NCBI GenBank assembly: GCA_021778875.1
Contig: JAJYBT010000292.1
Span: 1-5,092, forward strand
Length of the DNA: 5,092 nt
DNA from: Acidobacteriota bacterium
GTDB taxonomy: Bacteria; Acidobacteriota; Terriglobia; Terriglobales; Acidobacteriaceae
Direction of reading: 5' to 3'
Position numbers and translations under genes: made by a program
Notes under the pieces: generated by a model
What the model saw: the letters and a program-made list of their open reading frames with translations, nothing else
What the model was told of the DNA's origin: nothing
Databases searched by the model: none
Shown here: piece after piece, positions 1-5,092 of the stretch
Position numbering within the stretch: position 1 is the first letter of the stretch
How the letters are laid out: each line of letters starts with the position of its first letter

Positions 1-134
1 TTTTTTTCCATAGCCCGCTGGCGGAGCACTCGCTGAGATCCCTTTGGAAATCTTCAAGTTGTGACCCGAGCGAACCCATCGCCCGGCGCAACCTCCCTCA
101 CCAGTGCAGGCTCTCAAAAAATGAAGGGACACGA

Positions 135-1028
135 ATGCGTTTCAACTTTTCGCTGTTTGCCGGGCCGGTGATTGCCTCGATCGTGCTTTTGGGTCTTCCC
201 ATTCATCTTCATGCGCAGCCGCAGCCTGACGGCGCCGTCCTGGCCGCCGTCGAGCTGCCTGACGCTCCTCAACCCCAGTCGTCCACACCCCCGCAATCGC
301 AGCCCGATGCAAGCTCCTCCGCTCAACCCCAAAAACCGGATGCAACAAGCCCCTCCACCCAAGCCCAGCAGCCCGATGCAAGCTCCTCCACGCAGCCCCG
401 GCAGCCCGCGCAGAGCGCTCCCGTACACACCCCTCCGCCGCAGCCCAAGCGCATTCTCGGCATGATGCCCAACTATCGCGCCGTCAGCGCCGGCGTCATT
501 CCGCCTCCGCCCACCGCGCGCGAGGCCTTTGGAATCGCCACTGAGAATAGCTTCGATTACTCGGCCTTCGTCTTCGTCGGCATCACCTCTCTGCTGGCCG
601 AAGGCGACGAGGCCCACCCCGAGCTGGGCCAGGGCATCAGAGGCTTCTGGCGCTACTCCTGGCGCGGCTTTCTCGATAAAACCGATGGCAACTACTGGGT
701 CGATTGGGCCATGCCCACTGTCCTGCACGAGGACGAACGCTACTTCGCCAAAGGCGAGGGGGGCATCTGGAATCGCGGCATTTACTCCGCCTCCCGCGTC
801 CTCATCACGCCCAACTACCACGGCAAAAACACCTTCAACACCGCTGAAATCGTGGGCCGTGGCGCCTCCGAGGCGATCTCCCTCACCTACTATCCGAGCC
901 AGGACCAGAACGTCGCCAGCTTCATGCAGAAATACGCTTATGCCGTCGGGCGTGATGCGCTCACCAATGTCTTCCGTGAGTTCTGGCCCGACGTGGCCGC
1001 GCATTTCTCTCACCGCCACCGTCATTGA
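135..1028 (+). CDS. Exported Pro/Gln/Ser-rich protein of an uncharacterised acidobacterial family
   Basis: Function unknown. Residues 1-27 look like a Sec signal peptide: one basic residue near the start, a hydrophobic stretch at about 5-23, and a likely signal peptidase I site after LHA (27/28). Residues 28-105 are a low-complexity linker rich in Pro, Gln, Ser and Ala, including the ELPDAPQPQ motif and a short internal repeat. Residues 106-297 form the conserved-looking part: ILGMMPNYR at 107-115, an aromatic/acidic block around 139-205 (FDYSAF, FWRYSWRGF, HEDERYF), a block at 220-252 (SRVLITPNYHG, SEAISLTYYP), and GRDALTNVFREFWPD at 272-286, ending in a His-rich HFSHRHRH tail. I recall similar C-terminal blocks in acidobacterial hypothetical proteins; this is memory, not a search. 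The ATG has an AAGGGA ribosome site at 124-129, 5 nt upstream. An envelope or outer-membrane location is inference. The antisense open frame over this gene is a codon-bias shadow. Confidence 0.85.
   Translation: MRFNFSLFAGPVIASIVLLGLPIHLHAQPQPDGAVLAAVELPDAPQPQSSTPPQSQPDASSSAQPQKPDATSPSTQAQQPDASSSTQPRQPAQSAPVHTPPPQPKRILGMMPNYRAVSAGVIPPPPTAREAFGIATENSFDYSAFVFVGITSLLAEGDEAHPELGQGIRGFWRYSWRGFLDKTDGNYWVDWAMPTVLHEDERYFAKGEGGIWNRGIYSASRVLITPNYHGKNTFNTAEIVGRGASEAISLTYYPSQDQNVASFMQKYAYAVGRDALTNVFREFWPDVAAHFSHRHRH
300..401 (+). repeat. Short tandem coding repeat (11-12 residue units) in the linker
   Basis: About three degenerate units lie in the linker of the exported protein, beginning QPDASSSAQPQ, KPDATSPSTQAQ and QPDASSSTQPR (residues 56-89). 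Units one and three share an identical 21-base stretch at 300-320 and 369-389, exactly 69 bases apart, so gain or loss of a whole 69-base period would keep the reading frame. The middle unit has diverged. The role is probably a flexible spacer between the signal peptide and the C-terminal domain. Confidence 0.75.
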
Positions 1029-1670
1029 TCTCCCCGCGGCGGCGCAGATCACCGCCTCGCTCGCCGCGAAAAAAATATCTCCTCTGCCTTGCCGATCATT
1101 ACCCGCATCCGGCGCACAATAGACTCATTGCGCCGCAAGCGGAATCAGCTGCCTTTCAGCCCTGCCGCGGCCACATGCGCCGGCATCTCCTCAAGCCACC
1201 GTCCATCGGCTGGTGCGTGTCGTCAGGTGCCTCGGGTAGCGCCCGGGCCACCCGGCCGCACGCGCTAACCCCTTTGCCGTCTATATTCTGGCCACAAGTT
1301 GCTGAAAGCGGAGATCTTAGCGCATTTGCCTCTCCGCATGCTGCTGAATCTAATTAACTTATTTGCAGGATCTACCCGAATATTTTTTTCGGGGCTTGCC
1401 CCCTGCCCGCAAGGCAAAAACACAGCGTTTAGGCCCGGAAACACACCGATTTTGCTCCTTTTGCACTGCTTCCGGTGCAGATTGCCTCTTCGACACCGCC
1501 GGATCGCGTCCCCAAACCGCTCCCATCCTTCCACGGCGTCAGCGCCTCGATCACCCGCGCCATCCGCCACACTCCGCTAACCTTTCTGCGGTATCATTCC
1601 TGCGACGGAAAATCCCTGCTCGGACCTTTGGCCTGGCCATGGCCCGGGCTGATGAGGTTCGAAGCAAATC
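1029..1670. other. Intergenic region without a convincing gene; leader of the SPFH gene at its right end
   Basis: About 640 bases separate the two plus-strand genes. Open frames here translate to Arg/Pro/Ser-rich or unpatterned peptides with no recognisable domain and no clear ribosome site, so I call none of them. Base composition is uneven: AT-rich islands at about 1069-1079 (A7 then TATCT) and 1345-1390 (TAATTAACTTATTT and a T7 run) sit in GC-rich sequence. Small hairpins occur at 1035-1068, 1111-1134, 1391-1416 and 1462-1479. None has a U-tract on the 3' side, so I see no intrinsic terminator for the upstream gene. A TATCAT at 1592-1597 could be a -10 box for the SPFH gene, giving a leader of roughly 65 nt, but I see no good -35 at the right spacing. 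A TATATT at 1282-1287 is another isolated -10-like word. No tRNA or known riboswitch was recognised. Confidence 0.6.
1111..1134. other. Small inverted repeat in the intergenic region
   Basis: GGCG at 1111-1114 and CAAT at 1117-1120 pair with ATTG at 1127-1130 and CGCC at 1131-1134, with a 2-base bulge (CA) and a 6-base loop (AGACTC). An alternative 6-bp pairing is GGCGCA with TGCGCC around a 12-base loop. No T-run follows on either strand, so it is unlikely to be an intrinsic terminator. It could be an RNA hairpin, a protein binding site or chance. Confidence 0.3.
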
Positions 1671-2585
1671 ATGGACAACTCCGCGCTTTTCACCTTTCTT
1701 CTCATCGTTCTCGCCATCTTTGCTCTCTTCGTGCTCGTCACTGTGCTCAAAACCCTTTACACCGTGCGCACCTACACGGCCGGCATCGTTGAGCGCTTCG
1801 GCAAGTTCAACCGCATCGCCCGCCCCGGCCTCCAATTCCTTTTGCCTTACTGCGAAACCGTGCGCTTCATTGATCTCCAGGTCCGCCAGGCCACCGTGAA
1901 CGTCGAGACCAAGACCAAGGACAACGTCTTTGTCACCATTCCCGTCTCCGTGCAATACCAGGTCGTCGAGGACAAGGTCTTTGACGCCTACTACAAGCTC
2001 AGCGATCCCCAGCGCCAGATTGAGAGCTACGTCTTCAACTCCATCCTTGGCCACGTGCCCACCCTCACCCTCGATGAGGCCTTCGAGCAGCAGCAGCAGA
2101 TCTCCGCCGCCGTCAAAAAAGACCTCGACGATGTCATGGACACCTTCGGCTACAACATCCTCCGCGCCCTCGTCACCGACATCGTGCCCGACGCCAAGGT
2201 CAAGGCTGCCATGAACGACATCAACGCCGCGCAGCGCGAGCAGATCGCCGCCCAGGCTCGCGGCGAAGCCGACAAGATCCTCAAGGTCAAGCAGGCCGAA
2301 GCCGAAGCCGAGTCAAAAGCCCTCCAGGGCGACGGCGTCGCCCGCCAGCGCCAGGCCATCATCAAGGGTCTTCAGGCTTCCGTCGAGCAGTTCAAGCAGG
2401 CCGTCGACGGCTCCACCGCGCAGGACGTCATGGCCATGGTGCTCATGACGCAGTATTTCGATACCATGCGCGAAGTCGGCGTCAGCGGCAAGTCGGCCAC
2501 TCTCTTCCTGCCCAGCTCGCCCGGCGCGGTCAACGACCTCATGACCCAGATCATGGCCGGCTTTCAGGCCGTAAAACCGCAATGA
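1671..2585 (+). CDS. SPFH/band-7 (stomatin-prohibitin) membrane protein, HIR-like
   Basis: SPFH proteins assemble into large membrane-bound oligomers that organise membrane microdomains or partner with proteases. Residues 6-29 form a single hydrophobic N-terminal helix, probably a membrane anchor. The SPFH domain follows at about 31-185, with IVERFGKF (39-46), ETKTKDNVFV (79-88), DAYYKLS (105-111) and a FEQQQQI segment (138-144). Residues about 185-245 are Ala/Glu/Lys/Gln-rich and likely coiled coil, including GVARQRQAIIKGL (222-234). The C-terminal segment carries QDVMAMVLMTQYFDTM (251-266) and SSPGAV (282-287). These signatures match what I recall of plant HIR proteins better than HflK/HflC or classical stomatin. 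The start is fixed by an in-frame TGA at 1653-1655; the ribosome site is unusual, with GAGG at 1654-1657 lying 13 nt from the ATG. No NfeD gene, a common partner of bacterial stomatins, is present in the window. The cellular role is not established. Confidence 0.93.
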   Translation: MDNSALFTFLLIVLAIFALFVLVTVLKTLYTVRTYTAGIVERFGKFNRIARPGLQFLLPYCETVRFIDLQVRQATVNVETKTKDNVFVTIPVSVQYQVVEDKVFDAYYKLSDPQRQIESYVFNSILGHVPTLTLDEAFEQQQQISAAVKKDLDDVMDTFGYNILRALVTDIVPDAKVKAAMNDINAAQREQIAAQARGEADKILKVKQAEAEAESKALQGDGVARQRQAIIKGLQASVEQFKQAVDGSTAQDVMAMVLMTQYFDTMREVGVSGKSATLFLPSSPGAVNDLMTQIMAGFQAVKPQ

Positions 2586-2606
2586 CCCGGAGCCTCGCCC
2601 CGGGTC
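2584..2606 (+). terminator. Hairpin overlapping the SPFH stop codon; possible terminator lacking a U-tract
   Basis: GACCCGG at 2584-2590 pairs perfectly with CCGGGTC at 2600-2606 around a 9-base loop. It begins within the TGA stop of the SPFH gene (2583-2585) and lies in the 48-base gap between convergent genes, where a terminator is expected. No T-run follows on the plus strand. On the minus strand the hairpin is followed by a weak ATTGCGGTTTTA tail. It could act as a weak bidirectional terminator or as a 3'-end stabilising hairpin. Confidence 0.35.
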
Positions 2607-2633
2607 CGTCGAGCCGGAAAATCGGCAGCTCCC

Positions 2634-2783
2634 TCAACGCGCCGCCGGGGCGGCGTGGGGCGCCATAACGATCCCCTGGATCCAGGCGTCGCAGCTCACG
2701 CAAACCTTCTCGTTCCGGCTCGCATTGGTATAGAGCAGCGCCGCTGCTGCCCACAGCACGGCAATCAACGCTTTACGCTTCAT
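2634..2783 (-). CDS. Putative 49-residue membrane or exported small protein with a CxxC motif
   Basis: Not recognised as a known family. The frame starts with MKRK, then a hydrophobic segment at residues 5-18 (ALIAVLWAAAALLY), consistent with a signal peptide or single membrane anchor, followed by a polar stretch and CVSC at 28-31 with DAW after it. The tail is Ala/Pro-rich. The two cysteines could form a disulphide or bind a metal; this is inference. I chose this ATG rather than the longer frame that opens at 2900 because it immediately precedes a basic-plus-hydrophobic N-terminus and has an AGAGG about 9 nt upstream on the minus strand (GGGAG lies closer still). The longer version would also overlap the 3' end of the M3 peptidase gene. 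It begins 74 bases downstream of that gene on the same strand, so co-transcription is plausible. Its small size leaves real doubt that it is translated. Confidence 0.45.
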   Translation of the reverse strand: MKRKALIAVLWAAAALLYTNASRNEKVCVSCDAWIQGIVMAPHAAPAAR

Positions 2784-2857
2784 CGCTCCCGGCCTCTCGC
2801 CTGTACGATCATTTGACGCTCTTCGCATGCCGGCGTCACATATGCCCGCCGACGCGA

Positions 2858-4867
2858 TTACTTCCGCGCGCTCTGCTCTTCGAACTCCTCGTTCAGCCAC
2901 TCGCTGAACGCCGCGAACTCCTCGTCGCGCCCCAGAAAGTCCCGTACCAGCACGCGCCCCGGCTTCGATCCGCCCTGTTCGAGCACCGCCTTGCGGTAGC
3001 GTTCGCCGGCTGCGCAGCCCAGCAGGTTCGCCGGCTCAAACTGCGCAAAGAAATCCAGCGCAATCACCTTGTCGAACATATACGTATAGTAGTTCGAAGA
3101 GTAGCCCGTCAGGTGTCCGAAGCTCGCATACATCTTGTTGCCGTCCCGCCAGGTCCACGGCTGGAACCTCGTGTACAGCTCGCGCGTCATCGTGTCCGGA
3201 TCGATCTTCGCCGCGTCCCGGTCGTGCAGGTCCAGTGAGAGTGTTGTGTAGTAGAGCTGCGTCCTCACCCAGTCCGCGCGGCCAAACGCTCCCGCGCGCT
3301 TCATGCTGCGGATCAGCTCCGCGGGCAGTACCTCGTCCGTCTCGTAATGTCTGGCAAAAGCCTGCAGCAATCCCTCGTCGCGGAAGAACTCCTCCAGCAT
3401 CTGCGACGGCACTTCGATAAAATCCCCCTCCGTCGCAAATCCCGATAGCCCCACCCACTCCGTGTGTCCGCCCAGCAGCGCGTGCATCAGATGCCCGAAC
3501 TCGTGGAAAAACGTGACCACGTCGGAGTACTGCAGCAGCCCTGGATCGCTCTCCTCCGCCGCGGGAAAGTTGCAGATCAACGCCGCTTCGGGCAGCGCCC
3601 GTCCCCGCGCGCCCGTCACCACCGGCGCCGCTGAAAACCACTTGTTCTTGCCCTCCCGCGGATGCATGTCCAGGTAAAACCGGCCCACAAGCTGCCCGCC
3701 CTCGAACACCTCGTGCACCGTGACCGCCTCGTGCCACGCCTGCGCCTGCGCGGGCCGGAACTCGACCTTGAAGAGTTTCGCCGCCGTCTCCAGCACGCCC
3801 GCCTGCACGCGCTCGTAGGGGAAATACGGCCGCACCGACTGTGAGTCGAACGCGAATCGGGCCCGCCGGAACTGCTCGTGCCAGTAGCCGCGGCTCGTGA
3901 TGTCGATCGCCTCAAGCTCCGGCTGCCGCGTCTGCGCGAACGCGAGCACCTGCGCATGTTCTTGTTGCGCACCCTCCCGGCTCGCCTCCTCCAGCCGGCC
4001 CAGAAAAGCGCGCACCTTGGCCGCTGACTCCATCATCTGGTCTGCGGTCGCCAGATCGGCCCAGCTCCTGAACCCCAGCACGCTCGCAATCTCCTGCCGC
4101 GTCGCCAGCAGGTCCAGCAGGATCTGCCGGTTCTCCGGATACGCGCGCGTGTTGTAGGCCGCAAACATGCGCTCCCGCAGCGCCGCGCTCGCGGCAAATG
4201 TCATCACCGGCATCATCTCCGGCGGGTCGGTTGAAAGCGTCACCGTCTCCGTGCCGTCCTCGCCCTTCTGCGCGGGGTGTCGGGCAATGTAATCGGCCGG
4301 CAGACCTTCCAGCTCCGCGGGCGTTGCTGAAATCGTCTTTCCGCCCTCCTGGATGTTGCGGCTGAACGTCAGGGACAGCTCGGTCGCCTTTTCGTGCAGC
4401 TCCTGCAGCCGCTGGCGTGTGGCTGTGTCCTTGTCCACGCCGGACAGCCGGTAGCCCAGCAGCGTCCGCTCCACGTAGTGCCGCGTCGCCGCGCTTGCGC
4501 CCTCCAGTTGCATGGCCGCCAGCGCGTCGTACACCGCCCGATTCAGGCTCAGCGCGCTCCCCGCCATGCCCACCCGCTGCGCTTCCATCTGCGCCTGGTC
4601 GCGGACCGCCTTGTCCGCCGCCACTGAGTTCAGGATTCCGGCCTGCGCCCCGGCCAGATTCAGTTGCTCGATCGCCGCATCGTAGTGCCGCAGCGTGTTG
4701 CCCGGCGTCCGTTCGCCTTTCACCGCCAGCAGCGCCGACAGTGCGGCCTCGTGCGCGGCCAGACGCTCGCTCACCCAGCTCGTCAGGGCCGCGGCCGACA
4801 CCGCGCCGCCCGCCTCCCAGACGTGAATCGATTGCGTTGTCCCGCCCGTGGGGATTTCAGTTGGCAT
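2858..4867 (-). CDS. M3-family zinc oligopeptidase (thimet oligopeptidase / oligopeptidase A-like)
   Basis: A zinc metallopeptidase of family M3, which cleaves short peptides inside a deep channel, typically in cytosolic peptide turnover. The zinc site is HEFGH at residues 455-459, with Glu456 as catalytic base and His455 and His459 as ligands; the third ligand is probably Glu485 in DFIEVPSQM. The substrate-binding region is also present: His585 and the GYSSNYYTY segment (588-596), whose tyrosines 589, 593 and 596 correspond to the conserved tyrosines of thimet oligopeptidase. At 669 residues it matches the roughly 680 residues of E. coli OpdA and Dcp, so it is full length. No signal peptide is visible, which fits a cytoplasmic location. 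The start is supported by a GGAGG at 4879-4883 on the minus strand, 11 nt from the ATG and inside an inverted repeat. It lies 55 bases downstream of the LamG-like gene. I leave the symbol blank because OpdA, Dcp and thimet-type members are hard to separate by eye. Confidence 0.95.
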   Translation of the reverse strand: MPTEIPTGGTTQSIHVWEAGGAVSAAALTSWVSERLAAHEAALSALLAVKGERTPGNTLRHYDAAIEQLNLAGAQAGILNSVAADKAVRDQAQMEAQRVGMAGSALSLNRAVYDALAAMQLEGASAATRHYVERTLLGYRLSGVDKDTATRQRLQELHEKATELSLTFSRNIQEGGKTISATPAELEGLPADYIARHPAQKGEDGTETVTLSTDPPEMMPVMTFAASAALRERMFAAYNTRAYPENRQILLDLLATRQEIASVLGFRSWADLATADQMMESAAKVRAFLGRLEEASREGAQQEHAQVLAFAQTRQPELEAIDITSRGYWHEQFRRARFAFDSQSVRPYFPYERVQAGVLETAAKLFKVEFRPAQAQAWHEAVTVHEVFEGGQLVGRFYLDMHPREGKNKWFSAAPVVTGARGRALPEAALICNFPAAEESDPGLLQYSDVVTFFHEFGHLMHALLGGHTEWVGLSGFATEGDFIEVPSQMLEEFFRDEGLLQAFARHYETDEVLPAELIRSMKRAGAFGRADWVRTQLYYTTLSLDLHDRDAAKIDPDTMTRELYTRFQPWTWRDGNKMYASFGHLTGYSSNYYTYMFDKVIALDFFAQFEPANLLGCAAGERYRKAVLEQGGSKPGRVLVRDFLGRDEEFAAFSEWLNEEFEEQSARK

Positions 4868-4877
4868 TGCCCGCAGA

Positions 4878-4914
4878 TCCTCCGAAACTCTAGGTTAACA
4901 AGCCCGTTCGGAGG
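4878..4914 (-). promoter_or_regulatory. Inverted repeat covering the ribosome binding site of the M3 peptidase
   Basis: CCTCCGAA at 4879-4886 and TTCGGAGG at 4907-4914 are perfect reverse complements, 8 bp with a 20-base loop. In the minus-strand transcript the 5' arm comes first, right after the stop of the LamG-like gene (4923-4925), and the 3' arm carries the GGAGG ribosome site (4879-4883) of the peptidase. Folded, this hairpin would hide the ribosome site. A ribosome stopping at the upstream stop codon would cover much of the 5' arm and free it. The structure is seen; the regulatory role is inference. No U-tract follows, so it is not a typical terminator. Confidence 0.45.
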
Positions 4915-4922
4915 GCCGTGTC

Positions 4923-5092
4923 TTACGGTTCCGCGCCCGCATTCACCGCCGGCGGCAGCGCCAGAAACTCCTCCGGCTTCAGCGCGCGCGGCGTGAACCG
5001 TGCCTCAAAGATCGCGCCCTTGAAGTAATCCCGCCGATTGATCCGCGTCCCGATCGACGAGTGCCCCTGGCCCTGCGGCGTCAGATGCAGTG
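4923..5092 (-). CDS. C-terminal fragment of a LamG/concanavalin-like domain protein (cut by window edge)
   Basis: Only the last 55 residues are in the window; the gene continues beyond base 5092. The frame was read by hand from the right edge and ends at a TAA (minus strand) at 4923-4925. The readable part includes GHSSIGTRINRRDYFKGAI (fragment residues 9-27) and FEARFTPRALKPEEFLALPP (28-47). The pattern 'DYFKGxIxExRxxxRAL-xPEEF' is typical of the last strands of LamG / laminin-G-3 type jelly-roll domains, which bind glycans or act as accessory domains in secreted enzymes. The full product could be a secreted hydrolase or sialidase-like protein ending in such a domain, but that cannot be judged from this fragment. 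It reads in the same direction as the M3 peptidase, 55 bases upstream, so the two may share a transcript. Confidence 0.65.
   Translation of the reverse strand, partial: LHLTPQGQGHSSIGTRINRRDYFKGAIFEARFTPRALKPEEFLALPPAVNAGAEP

Noticed and set aside
19..34. A sigma-54-like word (TGGC then GCT at -24/-12 spacing) upstream of the first gene.
   Set aside because: It matches only about 9 of 12 informative positions and misses the AC of TGGCAC and one T of TTGC. At this GC content that is easily chance, and no activator site or other support is visible.
114..1052. A 312-residue open frame on the minus strand, with Gly/Leu/Cys-rich repeats, antisense to the exported protein gene.
   Set aside because: It mirrors the Pro/Gln/Ser repeat of the plus-strand gene through GC-rich codon bias. 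The plus frame has a signal peptide, a ribosome site and a patterned C-terminal domain; the minus frame has none of these.
1035..1068. CGCGGCG ... CGCCGCG stem just after the first gene, considered as its intrinsic terminator.
   Set aside because: The 7-bp stem with a 20-base loop is followed by A7, not T's, on the plus strand. On the minus strand the T-run precedes the stem. Neither orientation fits a Rho-independent terminator.
1265..1570. A 101-residue minus-strand open frame in the intergenic region.
   Set aside because: Its composition shows no domain, signal or patterned segment, I see no convincing ribosome site, and its cysteines and basic residues look random.
1653..1669. GGTTCGAAGC near the SPFH start, reminiscent of a tRNA T-loop.
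   Set aside because: The flanking bases do not form the 5-bp T-stem and no acceptor, D or anticodon arms can be drawn around it.
2813..2845. TTGACG and CATATG on the plus strand between the small protein and the M3 gene, considered as a promoter.
   Set aside because: The spacing is about 21 bases, too long for a standard promoter, and no plus-strand gene starts downstream.
3036..3737. A 233-residue open frame on the minus strand inside the M3 peptidase gene.
   Set aside because: It is an out-of-frame Gly/Arg/Ala-rich shadow; the peptidase frame carries HEFGH and the other family motifs across the same bases.
1671..4867. SPFH protein and M3 peptidase as a membrane-scaffold plus protease system, by analogy to HflKC-FtsH.
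   Set aside because: The genes are convergent, not an operon. The peptidase has no membrane segment and is a peptide-channel enzyme, and nothing in the sequence links the two.

Overview
The window is high-GC bacterial DNA that most resembles a member of the Acidobacteriota, class Terriglobia (Acidobacteriaceae-like). This rests on recognition, not a search. The first gene encodes an exported protein with the ELPDAPQPQ-type motif and the C-terminal 'MPNYR ... YFAKGEG' block that I associate with uncharacterised acidobacterial proteins. C-ending codons dominate throughout. I see no insertion sequences, phage genes, CRISPR, tRNA or rRNA; this looks like ordinary chromosomal sequence.

Layout: (1) 135-1028 (+), an exported Pro/Gln/Ser-rich protein of unknown function with a small internal repeat. 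(2) 1029-1670, about 640 bases with no convincing gene, holding AT-rich islands and several small hairpins; its right end is the leader of the next gene. (3) 1671-2585 (+), a membrane-anchored SPFH/band-7 protein closely resembling plant hypersensitive-induced-response (HIR) proteins. (4) 2586-2633, a short convergent gap with a perfect 7-bp hairpin overlapping the SPFH stop codon. (5) On the minus strand, read right to left: the 3' end of a gene with a LamG/concanavalin-like C-terminus (4923-5092, cut by the window edge), a full-length M3-family zinc oligopeptidase (2858-4867), and a probable 49-residue membrane or exported small protein with a CxxC motif (2634-2783).

The three minus-strand genes run the same way with gaps of 55 and 74 bases and could be co-transcribed. 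The ribosome binding site of the M3 peptidase lies in one arm of a perfect 8-bp inverted repeat just downstream of the preceding stop codon. This suggests RBS occlusion relieved by translation of the upstream gene. The SPFH gene faces this group and has its own leader, so nothing in the sequence ties it functionally to the peptidase. I did not find a clear new multi-gene system. The best leads are the HIR-like SPFH protein, the RBS hairpin and the small CxxC protein.
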